DNA of 64,000 bases from an uncultured Ligilactobacillus sp. (GCA_944326135.1 CALVCU010000015.1:62001-126000); one strand, 5' to 3'; positions 38,422 through 47,653 are shown, numbered from the stretch's first letter. Program-made: numbers and translations. The notes: generated by a model from the sequence alone, not told the origin.

Positions 38422-38430
38422 TGCTATTAT
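38422..38430 (+). promoter_or_regulatory. Extended -10 promoter of the long polysaccharide operon
   Basis: TGCTATTAT (TG at 38422-38423, -10 TATTAT at 38425-38430) is the best promoter ahead of the operon, with no good -35. The transcript would start near 38437, just before a perfect inverted repeat. Confidence 0.5.
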
Positions 38431-38444
38431 AAACAATGGCGCAT

Positions 38445-38471
38445 ATTATTGATAAAACTATTATCAATAAT
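38445..38471 (+). promoter_or_regulatory. Perfect 11-bp inverted repeat in the operon leader
   Basis: ATTATTGATAA (38445-38455), loop AACTA, TTATCAATAAT (38461-38471). It lies immediately downstream of the predicted transcription start and 8 bases before the GGAAGGGAG ribosome site. There is no T-run, so it is not a terminator. It may be an operator or an mRNA-stabilising hairpin. Confidence 0.6.
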
Positions 38472-38496
38472 CACATTCGGAAGGGAGTGCAAGTAA

Positions 38497-39594
38497 TTGC
38501 CGAGCAAAAAAGCAATTGGTTGGGTTGTAGGAACGGCATTAGTGCTGGGTGCTGGTGGATTCGTACTAGCTAAATACAACACTAATAGTATGGCACACGT
38601 GATGTATGAGAAAATCACTGGTCAACATGCACAAGCAGAAGTGTCATCTAAAACAGAACAACGACAAGTTGAGTCAACGGAAAACAAAACCGAAACAAAA
38701 TCAACAAAACAAAATTCAGATCAGTTAACTAAACTATTGAAACAGGAAAACTTTAAGGGGTCATATGCAGTCATGAAGAATGGGAAGATTGCGACAACTG
38801 ATTCAATGGGGAAAGGAGCTGCTGATAAATATTATCAAGTTGCGGATTTGGAAAATATGTTAACCGCAGCTGCAATTTTGAAATTAGTGGATGAAGGAAA
38901 GTTGAGTCTTTCAACTCCTATTAGTAAATATTACAGTACGCTTGATAGTACTGATACGATTACGGTTAGTTCATTGTTAAAAATGACATCTGGATTAAGC
39001 AATAATGCAACTCCAAGTAGTCAATTAACAAATATCCTTAGTTGGAACATTAGTAATGCCCAAAGCGGAACTAGTGGAGTATACAACTACGAAGAAATTA
39101 ACTATGTCTTGCTAGAAGGAATTATTTCACAAGTAACTGGTGGGACATATCAAGCATATATTAAGAAAGCATTCCTTGAACCATATGATTTAGATCAAGT
39201 TAAATTTGTTTCAAGTGTGAGTGATAGCAAACTAGCAACACCATATAATGGTAGTAGCAAAGTGAGTCAAACGACATTGGGACAAGAAATGAATGCTCAA
39301 ATGGGAAGAAACCAAATAATGGCAACGCCAGCAGGTTTCTTGAAATTAACTAAGATTTTAGTGCAAAAATATGGTGATCAAACAAGTTTTACAGCAACCA
39401 CAGCAACAAACTTTACTGGTCAATTGATCAAGAGTGATGACATGTTCTATGGTTCAGGTGGAATTGTTGGTTACCGTGCATCGGTTGCTATCAGCAAAGA
39501 TGGAAAAACAGGAATTATGTTAATGAGTAATCACTCAAATGGAAAAGATAATTTAACTCAGTTAGTAAAGAATTGTTATACGAAACTGGACTAA
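38497..39594 (+). CDS. Membrane-anchored serine-hydrolase-like protein lacking catalytic motifs
   Basis: A 365-residue protein with one N-terminal membrane span (IGWVVGTALVLGAGGFVLA), a polar linker and an extracellular domain of the class C beta-lactamase/DD-peptidase fold (MLTAAAILKLVDEGKLSLSTPISKYY, then SLLKMTSGLSN). All three catalytic motifs appear lost. Where SxxK is expected there is DLEN (residues 117-120), where YxN is expected there is YEE (198-200), and the H/KTG position reads GSGG. It is therefore likely a non-enzymatic, perhaps binding or regulatory, member. The TTG start at 38497 has GGAAGGGAG about ten bases upstream. It is the first gene of the long polysaccharide operon, 15 bases ahead of wzz. 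Confidence 0.8.
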   Translation: MPSKKAIGWVVGTALVLGAGGFVLAKYNTNSMAHVMYEKITGQHAQAEVSSKTEQRQVESTENKTETKSTKQNSDQLTKLLKQENFKGSYAVMKNGKIATTDSMGKGAADKYYQVADLENMLTAAAILKLVDEGKLSLSTPISKYYSTLDSTDTITVSSLLKMTSGLSNNATPSSQLTNILSWNISNAQSGTSGVYNYEEINYVLLEGIISQVTGGTYQAYIKKAFLEPYDLDQVKFVSSVSDSKLATPYNGSSKVSQTTLGQEMNAQMGRNQIMATPAGFLKLTKILVQKYGDQTSFTATTATNFTGQLIKSDDMFYGSGGIVGYRASVAISKDGKTGIMLMSNHSNGKDNLTQLVKNCYTKLD

Positions 39595-39609
39595 TTTAGG
39601 AGGTACATC

Positions 39610-40401
39610 ATGAACGACATTCAAAGCCAAGAAAAATCATCTAAGTTTAGTGATATTGGCGAAATTTTAGGGATTTTACGAAAACGTAAGGGCATCATTA
39701 TTTGTACAACGATTATTTGTACAGTTTTAGCATTATTTACTTCAGTATTTGTGATTTCACCCAAATATAGTTCAAGCACAAATATTTTAGTAAATCAAAA
39801 AACAAGTAATAATGCTAATGATCCCAATAACGTAAATCAAGGGCAAATGCAAGCGGCTGTGCAAATGATTAATACATATAAAGATATCATTACAAGTCCT
39901 GCTATTTTGGATGAAGTTGCCGATAAAATACAAAGTGATGGATATACTGATGATGCCGGTGCGATTAAGGGAATGATTAGCCTTAGCAATGAGCAAAATT
40001 CACAAGTTTTTACTGTAACCGTAAAATGTGATGATCCTAATAAAGCAGCAGTAATTGCTAATACTACGGCTAAGGTGTTTAAGAAGAAAATTAAGAGCAT
40101 TATGAGTGTGAATAATGTTTCAATTCTTTCAAGGGCTCAAGTTAATCCTACTCCAATTTCACCTAATATAACTAAAAACACGCTTTTAGGAATTTTAGTT
40201 GGGCTAATATTAGGAATCATACTTGCCTTTATTTTTAATGGTATGGATCGAACAGTTTCAGATGAATCATTCATTACTGATGAATTAGGACTAAATGAGT
40301 TAGGGATTATTAGTGAAATTCCAGCGTCAAAAGTTAAAAAATTGCTTTCACGTAGTAGTCGTAGTTTAGGACGAACTGAAAGTCGTAATCGGAGGGTTTA
40401 A
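39610..40401 (+). CDS. Wzz/CpsC-type chain-length and kinase-activator protein
   Basis: A 263-residue membrane protein of the Wzz superfamily in the Gram-positive form: cytoplasmic N-terminus, a span at about 30-52, an extracellular domain, then a second span (about 193-212, LLGILVGLILGIILAFIF) preceded by the conserved proline-rich VNPTPISPN. The cytoplasmic tail activates the separate BY-kinase encoded next. It sets polymer length together with that kinase. TAGGAGG precedes the ATG. The start of the next gene is only three bases beyond its stop. Confidence 0.92.
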   Translation: MNDIQSQEKSSKFSDIGEILGILRKRKGIIICTTIICTVLALFTSVFVISPKYSSSTNILVNQKTSNNANDPNNVNQGQMQAAVQMINTYKDIITSPAILDEVADKIQSDGYTDDAGAIKGMISLSNEQNSQVFTVTVKCDDPNKAAVIANTTAKVFKKKIKSIMSVNNVSILSRAQVNPTPISPNITKNTLLGILVGLILGIILAFIFNGMDRTVSDESFITDELGLNELGIISEIPASKVKKLLSRSSRSLGRTESRNRRV

Positions 40402-40404
40402 CCA

Positions 40405-41196
40405 ATGTCATTTTTTAGCAAATTTATACATAAAAAAACTAAATTAGATGAAGATAGTATGAAATATGGGGTTGCATTAATTACTAAAAATGATCCTCAA
40501 TCAGGGATTTCAGAACAATATCGAACAGTGCGAACAAACTTAAAATTCTCATTCCTTGATTCTAATTTTAAAGTTTTAGCAATTATGTCGGCTCTTCCTT
40601 CAGAAGGAAAATCAACAGTTAGTGCAAATTTAGCTGTTACTTGGGCTGAGGAGGGTAAAAAAACCTTATTAGTAGATGCTGATTTACGGCGTCCAACAGT
40701 CCATCAGTCATTTAGAGTTTCAAATCGTTATGGTTTATCGAATATCATTACATCGTCATCAAATAGTGTGAATATTTCAGAAATGATTGATCATACAAAT
40801 ATTGATAATTTAGATGTATTAACAAGTGGTCCAATTCCACCAAATCCAGCAGAATTACTTGGTTCAGAACGTTTTGGTCGCTTACTAGAATTTTTAAAGG
40901 GCAGATATGATCTTATTATTCTAGATGCTCCTCCGGTTGATACTGTTACTGATGGTCAAATCGTTGCAACTAAAGCTGATGGTGTTGCTTTAGTTGTTCC
41001 ACAAGGAATTGCGACTAAAGATGCTGTTTCACGAGCAGTTAAATTATTACGCCAGGTAAAGGCTAATATTTTAGGAGTTATTATGAACCGATTCAATGCG
41101 GCTGAATTTACTAGTTATTATGGTAGTTACTATGGCGGTTATTATGGTGGAAATTATTATGGAATTGATGAAAAGAAAGAAGCTAAAAAGAAGTGA
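40405..41196 (+). CDS. CpsD-type bacterial tyrosine kinase (BY-kinase)
   Basis: A 263-residue cytoplasmic kinase. Walker A SEGKSTVSAN (about residues 66-75), Walker A' LLVDADLRRP (88-97) and Walker B LIILDAPPVD are present. The C-terminus has the autophosphorylated tyrosine cluster: eight tyrosines in YYGSYYGGYYGGNYY, followed by a lysine-rich tail. With the Wzz partner it controls polysaccharide polymerisation and export by cycles of phosphorylation. Its stop overlaps the phosphatase start by four bases, keeping kinase and phosphatase in step. Confidence 0.94.
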   Translation: MSFFSKFIHKKTKLDEDSMKYGVALITKNDPQSGISEQYRTVRTNLKFSFLDSNFKVLAIMSALPSEGKSTVSANLAVTWAEEGKKTLLVDADLRRPTVHQSFRVSNRYGLSNIITSSSNSVNISEMIDHTNIDNLDVLTSGPIPPNPAELLGSERFGRLLEFLKGRYDLIILDAPPVDTVTDGQIVATKADGVALVVPQGIATKDAVSRAVKLLRQVKANILGVIMNRFNAAEFTSYYGSYYGGYYGGNYYGIDEKKEAKKK

Positions 41197-41978
41197 CATT
41201 AGTAGATTTACATGCACACTTGCTTCCAGGAGTTGATGATGGTTCACCGGACATTCGGACTTCATTAGAATTAGCACGTAAATCTGTTGCCGATGGAGTA
41301 ACGCATATGTTATTAACACCTCATCATATGGATGGTAAGTATGTTAATCATAAGCAAGATGTGATTCGTAAGACGCAACTATTTCAGGATGCATTGGATA
41401 AGGCAGGAATTCCACTTAAAGTTTTTCCAGGACAAGAAGTTCATTTAACTGATAAACTACTAGATGCAATTGATAATGATGATATTTTATTTGCAGATAG
41501 TAATAATCGTTATTTGATGTTGGAATTACCACATACACATGTACCAGAATATTTTTTAAATAATGTTTTGCCAGAATTGCAATTACATGGAATTACGCCA
41601 GTAATCGTTCACCCAGAACGTAATCAAGGAATTCAACGTGATCATCAACTTTTATATGACTTAGTGAAAGCTGGGTGTTTAACCCAATTAACCGCTAGCA
41701 GTTATTTAGGAGTATTTGGTGAAAGAGTAGAAAATTTAACACAAAAGATTATTGATGCTAATTTAGGAACGACATTTTCTTCTGATGCTCATGCATTAAA
41801 GGGACGCGAAAGTCAGATGAGTAATGCCTATGAAAAATTAAGCAATCAAGATGAAACACAAGCTACAGAGTATTGGCAAGATGCTAAAGCAATTTTAAAT
41901 GGAGATAATTCTTCAATAAAAGAAATAAAAAAAATTTCTAACAGAAAGAGTTTTTGGAAAAAAATATTTGGTAAGTAG
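41193..41978 (+). CDS. CpsB-type PHP-domain protein-tyrosine phosphatase
   Basis: A manganese-dependent phosphatase of the PHP fold, 261 residues, which dephosphorylates the tyrosine cluster of the BY-kinase. DLHAHLLPGVDDGS with metal ligands His7 and His9 opens the protein; LLTPHHMDGKY, the VIVHPERN block and FSSDAHAL near the end complete the metal site. The start is GTG at 41193 overlapping the kinase stop. The C-terminal 20 residues are basic and variable. Confidence 0.93.
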   Translation: MTLVDLHAHLLPGVDDGSPDIRTSLELARKSVADGVTHMLLTPHHMDGKYVNHKQDVIRKTQLFQDALDKAGIPLKVFPGQEVHLTDKLLDAIDNDDILFADSNNRYLMLELPHTHVPEYFLNNVLPELQLHGITPVIVHPERNQGIQRDHQLLYDLVKAGCLTQLTASSYLGVFGERVENLTQKIIDANLGTTFSSDAHALKGRESQMSNAYEKLSNQDETQATEYWQDAKAILNGDNSSIKEIKKISNRKSFWKKIFGK

Positions 41979-42001
41979 TTAGAGAGAGGATGACTATTTA
42001 A

Positions 42002-42937
42002 ATGAGCAATGTATTGATTACTGGTGGAGCAGGATTTGTTGGGAGTAATCTTGCAGATCGATTAATTAAACAAGGGGATCACATTACAATTGTTGATGAC
42101 TTATCAATGGGTTTGATTGAAAACATTCCTGACTCAGATCAAGTTGATTTTTTTGAACAATCAATTACAAACAAAGTATTTATGGAAAATCTTCTTGTAA
42201 AAAATAAATTTGACTATATTTACTTATTTGCAGGGGTTGCTAGTGTAGCAGATTCAGTGGCACTTCCATATGAAACGCACCAAGTAAATCAAGAAGCTAA
42301 TATCTTTTTACTAGAAGTGATTCGCAAGAATAATTTACCAGTTAAGAAAGTATTATTTGCATCGTCAGCTGCCGTTTACGGCGATGATCCAGTTCTACCT
42401 AAAAAAGAAGTAGATTCACGTATTAAACCACTTACACCATATGCAATTGATAAATTTGCTTCTGAACGTTATATGGTTGATTACAGAGATTTATATGGTA
42501 TTCCGACAGTTGCTGTACGTTTCTTTAATATCTATGGTCCTAAACAAAATCCATCATCACCATATTCAGGGGTAATTTCAATTATTACTGAATGTATTCG
42601 TGAAAATAAGGTGTTTAATCTTTACGGAGATGGTAACCAAGTGCGTGATTTTGTATACATTGATGATGTAATTGATGCATTAATGTTATTAACACGTGAT
42701 AACAATGCAAGTTATGGTGTATACAATGTCGCATCTGGATTACAAACAAGTGTGAATGACATGATTCAAGTATATGAAAATATTACTGGTAAAACCCTTC
42801 AAATTGACTATAAACCAGAACGAAAAGGTGATATCAAGTATTCATATGCTGATATCAGCAAATTAAGTAAGTTAGGCTATTGTCCAATCTATAATATTGA
42901 AGATGGACTTAAAAAGTATTGGGAATATGTAAATTAA
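42002..42937 (+). CDS. NAD-dependent sugar-nucleotide epimerase/dehydratase
   Basis: An extended SDR of 311 residues. The NAD-binding TGGAGFVGSN is at residues 7-16 and VDDLSMG binds the adenosine ribose. Catalytic FASSAAVYG and Tyr-x-x-x-Lys (YAIDK) follow, then RFFNIYGPKQNP and the VRDFVYIDDV block typical of UDP-glucose 4-epimerase-like enzymes. It probably interconverts UDP-hexoses such as UDP-Glc/UDP-Gal (or the N-acetylated forms) for the adjacent priming transferase. GAGAGGATG precedes the ATG; the next gene begins 10 bases after the stop. Confidence 0.88.
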   Translation: MSNVLITGGAGFVGSNLADRLIKQGDHITIVDDLSMGLIENIPDSDQVDFFEQSITNKVFMENLLVKNKFDYIYLFAGVASVADSVALPYETHQVNQEANIFLLEVIRKNNLPVKKVLFASSAAVYGDDPVLPKKEVDSRIKPLTPYAIDKFASERYMVDYRDLYGIPTVAVRFFNIYGPKQNPSSPYSGVISIITECIRENKVFNLYGDGNQVRDFVYIDDVIDALMLLTRDNNASYGVYNVASGLQTSVNDMIQVYENITGKTLQIDYKPERKGDIKYSYADISKLSKLGYCPIYNIEDGLKKYWEYVN

Positions 42938-42947
42938 GGGATATAAA

Positions 42948-43685
42948 ATGAAAAATAATAAAGTACCAAAAGCAGTTTCAAAAATTAAAAATACAAGACA
43001 CATGCGTCCAATTCAACGCAAAGAAATGTTAAAAAAACAGAAACGAGTTACTCCAGTTGAACCAAAATATACTTATGAAACTAAACTAAAAGAACCTGTT
43101 AAAAATGATTACTTACCAGTAAAACGATTTTTTGATGTGGTAAGTGCAAGTGGATTAATGGTCGCAACAACACCAGTTGTTCTATTATTTGGAATATTAG
43201 TTAAGTTAGAAACTCCAGGAAAGATGTTCTATACCCAAGAACGTGTAGGATATATGGGTAAACGTTTTAATGTTACTAAACTCCGTTCAATGTACAATGA
43301 TGCAGAAAAGCAAAGTGGCGCTGTCTGGGCCTCAAAAAATGATGCACGTGTAACTAAAGTTGGTAAATTTATTCGTAAAACTCGTATTGATGAACTTCCA
43401 CAATTATGGAATGTTATCAAGGGCGATATGAGTATGATTGGTCCACGTCCAGAACGTCCAGAGTTAACTGAAAAATTCAGTAAGGAAATCAAAGACTTTG
43501 AACAACGTTTACGTGTATTACCCGGGTTAAGTGGATATGCTCAAGTACATGGTGGTTATGATATTTCACCAGAAGAAAAATATGAATTAGACAAATATTA
43601 TATTGATCATCTAAGTATGAAAGAAGATCTCCAAATTATTTGGGATACGATTCGAGTAGTATTAACTGGAGATGGGGCACGATAA
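42948..43685 (+). CDS. Priming sugar-phosphate transferase (second copy)
   Basis: A 245-residue polyprenyl-phosphate sugar transferase with a basic, lysine-rich N-terminal extension of about 55 residues before the membrane hairpin (VVSASGLMVATTPVVLLFGILV). The conserved catalytic region GKMFYTQERVGYMGKRFNVTKLRSM, TRIDELPQLWNVIKGDMSMIGPRPERPE and the GLSGYAQVHG end are all present. It differs clearly from the first copy at 32319 (GLWQV), so the two may start different polymers. The stop overlaps the next ATG by one base. Confidence 0.93.
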   Translation: MKNNKVPKAVSKIKNTRHMRPIQRKEMLKKQKRVTPVEPKYTYETKLKEPVKNDYLPVKRFFDVVSASGLMVATTPVVLLFGILVKLETPGKMFYTQERVGYMGKRFNVTKLRSMYNDAEKQSGAVWASKNDARVTKVGKFIRKTRIDELPQLWNVIKGDMSMIGPRPERPELTEKFSKEIKDFEQRLRVLPGLSGYAQVHGGYDISPEEKYELDKYYIDHLSMKEDLQIIWDTIRVVLTGDGAR

Positions 43686-44503
43686 TGGAAAAAATATCTG
43701 TTTTAATGTCAGTATATTATAAAGAAAATCCTAAATATTTAAGAGAATCACTTCAAAGTTTATTAAACCAAACACAAATACCTGATGAAATTCTATTGAT
43801 TAAAGATGGACCATTAACTGTTGCTTTGGATAATGTTATTGATGAATTTGAAGAAGCATATCCACAAATTTTTACGATTAAAGCTTTGAAAGAAAATCAT
43901 GGTTTAGCATATGCTTTAGCATATGGAGTTAAAGAAGCTAAATATGAATATATTGCACGGATGGATTCAGATGATATTGCAGTACCAGAACGTTTAGCAA
44001 CACAATTAATTGAAATGACTAAGAACTATTATGATATTTATGGCGGACAAATTGTAGAATTTGAAGGAACTACTGAAAATATCATAGCTAAACGTGAAGT
44101 ACCAACTGATTTATATCATATTAAGCAATTTGCACATCGGCGAAATCCAATGAATCATATGACAGTTATGTTTAAACGTAGTGTCATTCTTGAATTAGGT
44201 AATTATCATGAAATCAACGGATTTGAAGACTATGATTTATGGGTAAGAGCAATTATGGCAGGATGTAAATTAGGTAATAGTTCAGAGACATTTGTTTATG
44301 TCCGAGCAGGCCATGATATGGTCGGTCGTCGTGGCGGTTGGAATTATGTAAAAGAGAATTTTGAAGTGCGAAAAGCATTTAAAGATGAAGGCTTTTATAA
44401 TACAAAGGACTTTTTGGTTACGACATTGGGAATGACTGCGACAAGCATGATTCCTGATAAATTAAGATATTTTATCTATTATAAGATGTTAAGAAAACAA
44501 TAG
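43685..44503 (+). CDS. AmsE-like GT2 glycosyltransferase
   Basis: A 272-residue GT-A enzyme. ISVLMSVYYKENPKYLRESLQSLLNQT, LIKDGPLT and the metal-binding RMDSDDIA are the typical signature of AmsE-like transferases; NHMTVMFKRSVI and EDYDLWVR follow on the acceptor side. The ATG at 43685 overlaps the stop of the priming transferase; a longer frame from 43640 is rejected because it lies inside that gene. It likely adds the second sugar of the repeat unit, inferred only from position. Confidence 0.9.
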   Translation: MEKISVLMSVYYKENPKYLRESLQSLLNQTQIPDEILLIKDGPLTVALDNVIDEFEEAYPQIFTIKALKENHGLAYALAYGVKEAKYEYIARMDSDDIAVPERLATQLIEMTKNYYDIYGGQIVEFEGTTENIIAKREVPTDLYHIKQFAHRRNPMNHMTVMFKRSVILELGNYHEINGFEDYDLWVRAIMAGCKLGNSSETFVYVRAGHDMVGRRGGWNYVKENFEVRKAFKDEGFYNTKDFLVTTLGMTATSMIPDKLRYFIYYKMLRKQ

Positions 44504-44512
44504 GTGATTAAA

Positions 44513-45739
44513 GTGGTAGTTTTATTATTTATAGTTTACATACTCATACTATTGATGCTCTTTTTTCCTATTTTGGGTGGGATTATGAGTATCTTTTTAG
44601 CCTTTTTTTTGCGTAAGAAAAAGGCATTAGTATCTTTGATTATAGGTATTTTGACCGTGGGCTTATTTATTTCTCTCTATATTCCAGATACTGCAAATGA
44701 TTTATATCGTTATTTTCAGACAATGACTTCTATTGCTAATTTACCTAATTTAGCAAATTTTTTTGAATTTTCTAAAATAGATCCGACATTACAATATCAA
44801 AATAATCTTTTATTTAATTTATTTGAATTTGGAATTGCAAAGACAGGACATTTTTATTTGCTACCTTATTTAACAATCGTTATTTGTTATTTTTGTGTTT
44901 TATATCCAATTTTTGATTTAAAGGAAAAAAATAAAATTTCATCTTCCTTTTCTTTTGTTTTAGCCATCGCAATGCTTTCAATATATTCTACTTTTTATAT
45001 TACAACATTGGTTAGATGGGCACTTGCATGTGCAGTTTATATTTTATGTACATATTGCTATTTTATAAAATTAAACGCAAAGAAAAGAAATATTTGGATT
45101 TTATTTATTCCATTATTTATTCACTTAGGAAGTATTTTAGCAGTAGGAGTAGCTATCTATACTGCATTAATTAAAAAAGTAAATAAAAGAAGCTTGTTAT
45201 TTCCTGTTCCAATTTTTATTTTAATTTTTGCCTTATCACTTGTGGCGAATGTAACTAATGTAGATAACATCGTTTTAAGAGTTGTTCGCATGATACAAGG
45301 ATATCAAGATTTTGCTCGGCCAGAAGGTTTCACAAATTGGATTTCATATATTCTTGATTTAGGCACAATTATTATTTTTGCAATTATTGCTTTTAAATAT
45401 ATGAATAAGGAAAATTTTCAAAATAGTATAGCGAAATTTGAATTTAATTTTAGAGAATTATTTTTACTTTATTTGTTTATGATTACCTCATTACAGATTT
45501 GGCAACGATATGGACTTATTATTGGTGCATTTTCATTAATTTTGTATGCGATGAATTATAGTAAATTTAAAGAAAATCGAATATATGTAAATGGAATTAT
45601 TTTGTTATGTCTTCTAATTCGCATTTATTTTATTTGGTATATGAAATTTAAAGGAATGTGCTTTGAAGTATCAAATTCAGAGTTATGGTTAAGTGATATC
45701 TCATATTATATTCAACATTTATTTAGTATTTATTATTAA
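44513..45739 (+). CDS. EpsG-like / Wzy polysaccharide polymerase (second copy)
   Basis: A membrane protein of about 408 residues with some ten to twelve spans. The early loop YIPDTANDLYRYFQTM is typical of EpsG-family proteins, where it reads as a Asp-x-x-Arg/Tyr-Tyr segment after the second or third span. It is probably the polymerase of the second assembly set. Two GTG codons, 44504 and 44513, can start it; TAGGTGAT at 44501-44508 favours the second. Codons are strongly A/T-ended, more so than in the preceding regulatory genes. Confidence 0.75.
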   Translation: MVVLLFIVYILILLMLFFPILGGIMSIFLAFFLRKKKALVSLIIGILTVGLFISLYIPDTANDLYRYFQTMTSIANLPNLANFFEFSKIDPTLQYQNNLLFNLFEFGIAKTGHFYLLPYLTIVICYFCVLYPIFDLKEKNKISSSFSFVLAIAMLSIYSTFYITTLVRWALACAVYILCTYCYFIKLNAKKRNIWILFIPLFIHLGSILAVGVAIYTALIKKVNKRSLLFPVPIFILIFALSLVANVTNVDNIVLRVVRMIQGYQDFARPEGFTNWISYILDLGTIIIFAIIAFKYMNKENFQNSIAKFEFNFRELFLLYLFMITSLQIWQRYGLIIGAFSLILYAMNYSKFKENRIYVNGIILLCLLIRIYFIWYMKFKGMCFEVSNSELWLSDISYYIQHLFSIYY

Positions 45740-45751
45740 CGAGGAGAAAAA

Positions 45752-46687
45752 ATGCTTTCATATACAACAGTTATTGTAACATTCAATCGAAAAAAATCAG
45801 TTTATCAGGCATTATTAAGACAATTAAAACAAACTGCTCAAGCAAAAAAAATTATTGTTGTTGATAATGCATCAACAGATGGAACTCAAGAATATATTCG
45901 TGAAATTATAAATGATCATGCTAAACAGATAAAATACTTAAGATTAAATGAAAATCTAGGTGGATCAGGTGGCTTTTATTATGGTATGAAAGAAGCATTA
46001 AAAGAAAATACAGATTTAATTGCTATTTCGGATGATGATGCTTCTTATAGTGAAGATTATTTTGAAAAAATTATAAAAGCTGCTGAAAAGAATCCTCAAG
46101 ATATGGCATTTTGTGGTTCAATGTATGATCATGGAAAAATTACACCTGCAACTGCAGATGCAGGAAAAATTCTGGTTAATGAGAATACCTTAAAATTTAA
46201 GGGATGTACACCTGACGATTTTATGCATGGAGATTTCTATGTTGATAATTGGCCTTTTGTTGGACCTGTTTTTCGGACAAATCTTGTAAAAAAAGTAGGC
46301 TTACCGGATAAAGCCTTTTTTATTTGGTTTGATGATTCTGAATATGCTATCAGAATGCATCGATTAGGATACAAATACCATGTAGTAGTTGATGCAAAAA
46401 TTTACCTAAATACAGAAATTAAAGCAACACGTGCTCCATTATGGAAAAAATACTATGGCTTTCGAAATGAAATTTTTTCAATAGAAAAATATGGAAAAAA
46501 CAAATTAGTTGCAAATTTATATACATATTACATGTTGATAAAAAAAGAATTATCCGTTTTTATAAAAAATAAAGAATTTAAAGGTAAACGAATACAATCT
46601 TTAAAATTGTTTTGGAATGCATTTTCTTCTGGAAAAAAAGAAAAATTAGGAAAAACAATTGACCCAGGAAAAAATATAAAATATTAA
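45752..46687 (+). CDS. GlfT2-like GT2 glycosyltransferase
   Basis: A 311-residue GT-A enzyme closely similar in layout to the proteins at 32993 and 46719. TTVIVTFNRKKSVYQALLRQL, VDNASTDGT, NENLGGSGGFYYGM, the acidic SDDDA and AFFIWFDDSEYAIRMHRLG are all in the same order. The likely role is addition of galactofuranose from UDP-Galf, inferred from family resemblance and the presence of glf. GAGGAGA precedes the ATG. The mid-part (CTPDDFMHGDFYVDNWPFVGPVF) differs from the paralogues and may set acceptor choice. Confidence 0.85.
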   Translation: MLSYTTVIVTFNRKKSVYQALLRQLKQTAQAKKIIVVDNASTDGTQEYIREIINDHAKQIKYLRLNENLGGSGGFYYGMKEALKENTDLIAISDDDASYSEDYFEKIIKAAEKNPQDMAFCGSMYDHGKITPATADAGKILVNENTLKFKGCTPDDFMHGDFYVDNWPFVGPVFRTNLVKKVGLPDKAFFIWFDDSEYAIRMHRLGYKYHVVVDAKIYLNTEIKATRAPLWKKYYGFRNEIFSIEKYGKNKLVANLYTYYMLIKKELSVFIKNKEFKGKRIQSLKLFWNAFSSGKKEKLGKTIDPGKNIKY

Positions 46688-46718
46688 TAAATCAATTTAT
46701 TGAGGTTAGGAGAAAAAT

Positions 46719-47636
46719 ATGAATTTTAATTATATTCCAGTCATTGTGACATTTAATCGATGCAATAAATTAATTATCGCAATTAACAGTCTACTAAAAC
46801 AAACAATTCAACCTCAAAAAATAATTATTGTAGATAATCATTCAAATGATGGAACAGAGAAAAAAGTAAAAGAAAAATATTCAAATGAATTATGTAGTGG
46901 TTTAATAGAATATCACTATTTACAAGAAAATATTGGCGGTTCAGGTGGATTTCATAAAGGTGTGGAGTACGCAGTAAAAAATGATACAGATTATATTGCT
47001 GTTTCTGATGATGATGCATTTTATAGAGAAGATTACTTTGAAAAAATTAAGGAAGCTGCTATAAAATATCCATATGTAAAAGCATTTCAAGGGATTTCAT
47101 ACAATTCAAAAAATAATGAATATATGATAGAAGGAAGAAATATTATTAATTGGAATACTTTAGATTCAGTGTCTATTGAAAATCAAAAAAAAGATGTATA
47201 CGCTGATTTATCTACTTTTGTTGGATTGGTATTTTCTAAAGATGTTGTTTTAGAAATTGGCTATCCTATTGATAATTTTTTTATTTGGAATGATGATGCA
47301 GAATATTCGCTAAGAATGAAAAAAATCACAAAAATATTGCAAGTAAATAGTGCTGTTGTAAATCATTGTCAAGTTCAGCGTGAAGGCGGAAATTTAGTTC
47401 CAGTTTGGAAAACCTACTATGGATTTCGAAACAGAATTATTTTGCGTAAACTTTATGCTAAAAACAAATTAAAAGCAAGTTTGTATGACATGTATTTTTT
47501 AATACGTCAATGTCTAGCAACATTAGTTAAGGAAAACTATAGAGGAAAAAGAAAAAAATATTTTAAAGCATTTATAGATGCATATAAAGATGCTGAAAAA
47601 AATAAATTAGGTAAAAATGACTATTATTTACCATAA
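46719..47636 (+). CDS. GlfT2-like GT2 glycosyltransferase
   Basis: A 305-residue paralogue of the preceding gene. IPVIVTFNRCNKLIIAINSLL, VDNHSNDGT, QENIGGSGGFHKGV, SDDDAFYREDYFEK and NFFIWNDDAEYSLRM mark the same catalytic core. With the neighbours it suggests a stretch of galactofuranose or successive related linkages in the repeat unit; specificity is not readable. TTAGGAG precedes the ATG by seven or eight bases. It is not a frameshifted duplicate: both copies are full length and diverged. Confidence 0.85.
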   Translation: MNFNYIPVIVTFNRCNKLIIAINSLLKQTIQPQKIIIVDNHSNDGTEKKVKEKYSNELCSGLIEYHYLQENIGGSGGFHKGVEYAVKNDTDYIAVSDDDAFYREDYFEKIKEAAIKYPYVKAFQGISYNSKNNEYMIEGRNIINWNTLDSVSIENQKKDVYADLSTFVGLVFSKDVVLEIGYPIDNFFIWNDDAEYSLRMKKITKILQVNSAVVNHCQVQREGGNLVPVWKTYYGFRNRIILRKLYAKNKLKASLYDMYFLIRQCLATLVKENYRGKRKKYFKAFIDAYKDAEKNKLGKNDYYLP

Positions 47637-47653
47637 ATTAAAGGGAGATTAAT

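Noticed and set aside
45752..47636. Two adjacent GlfT2-like genes as a frameshifted duplication
   Set aside because: Both are full length with own ribosome sites and have diverged in the middle, so they are separate functional genes.
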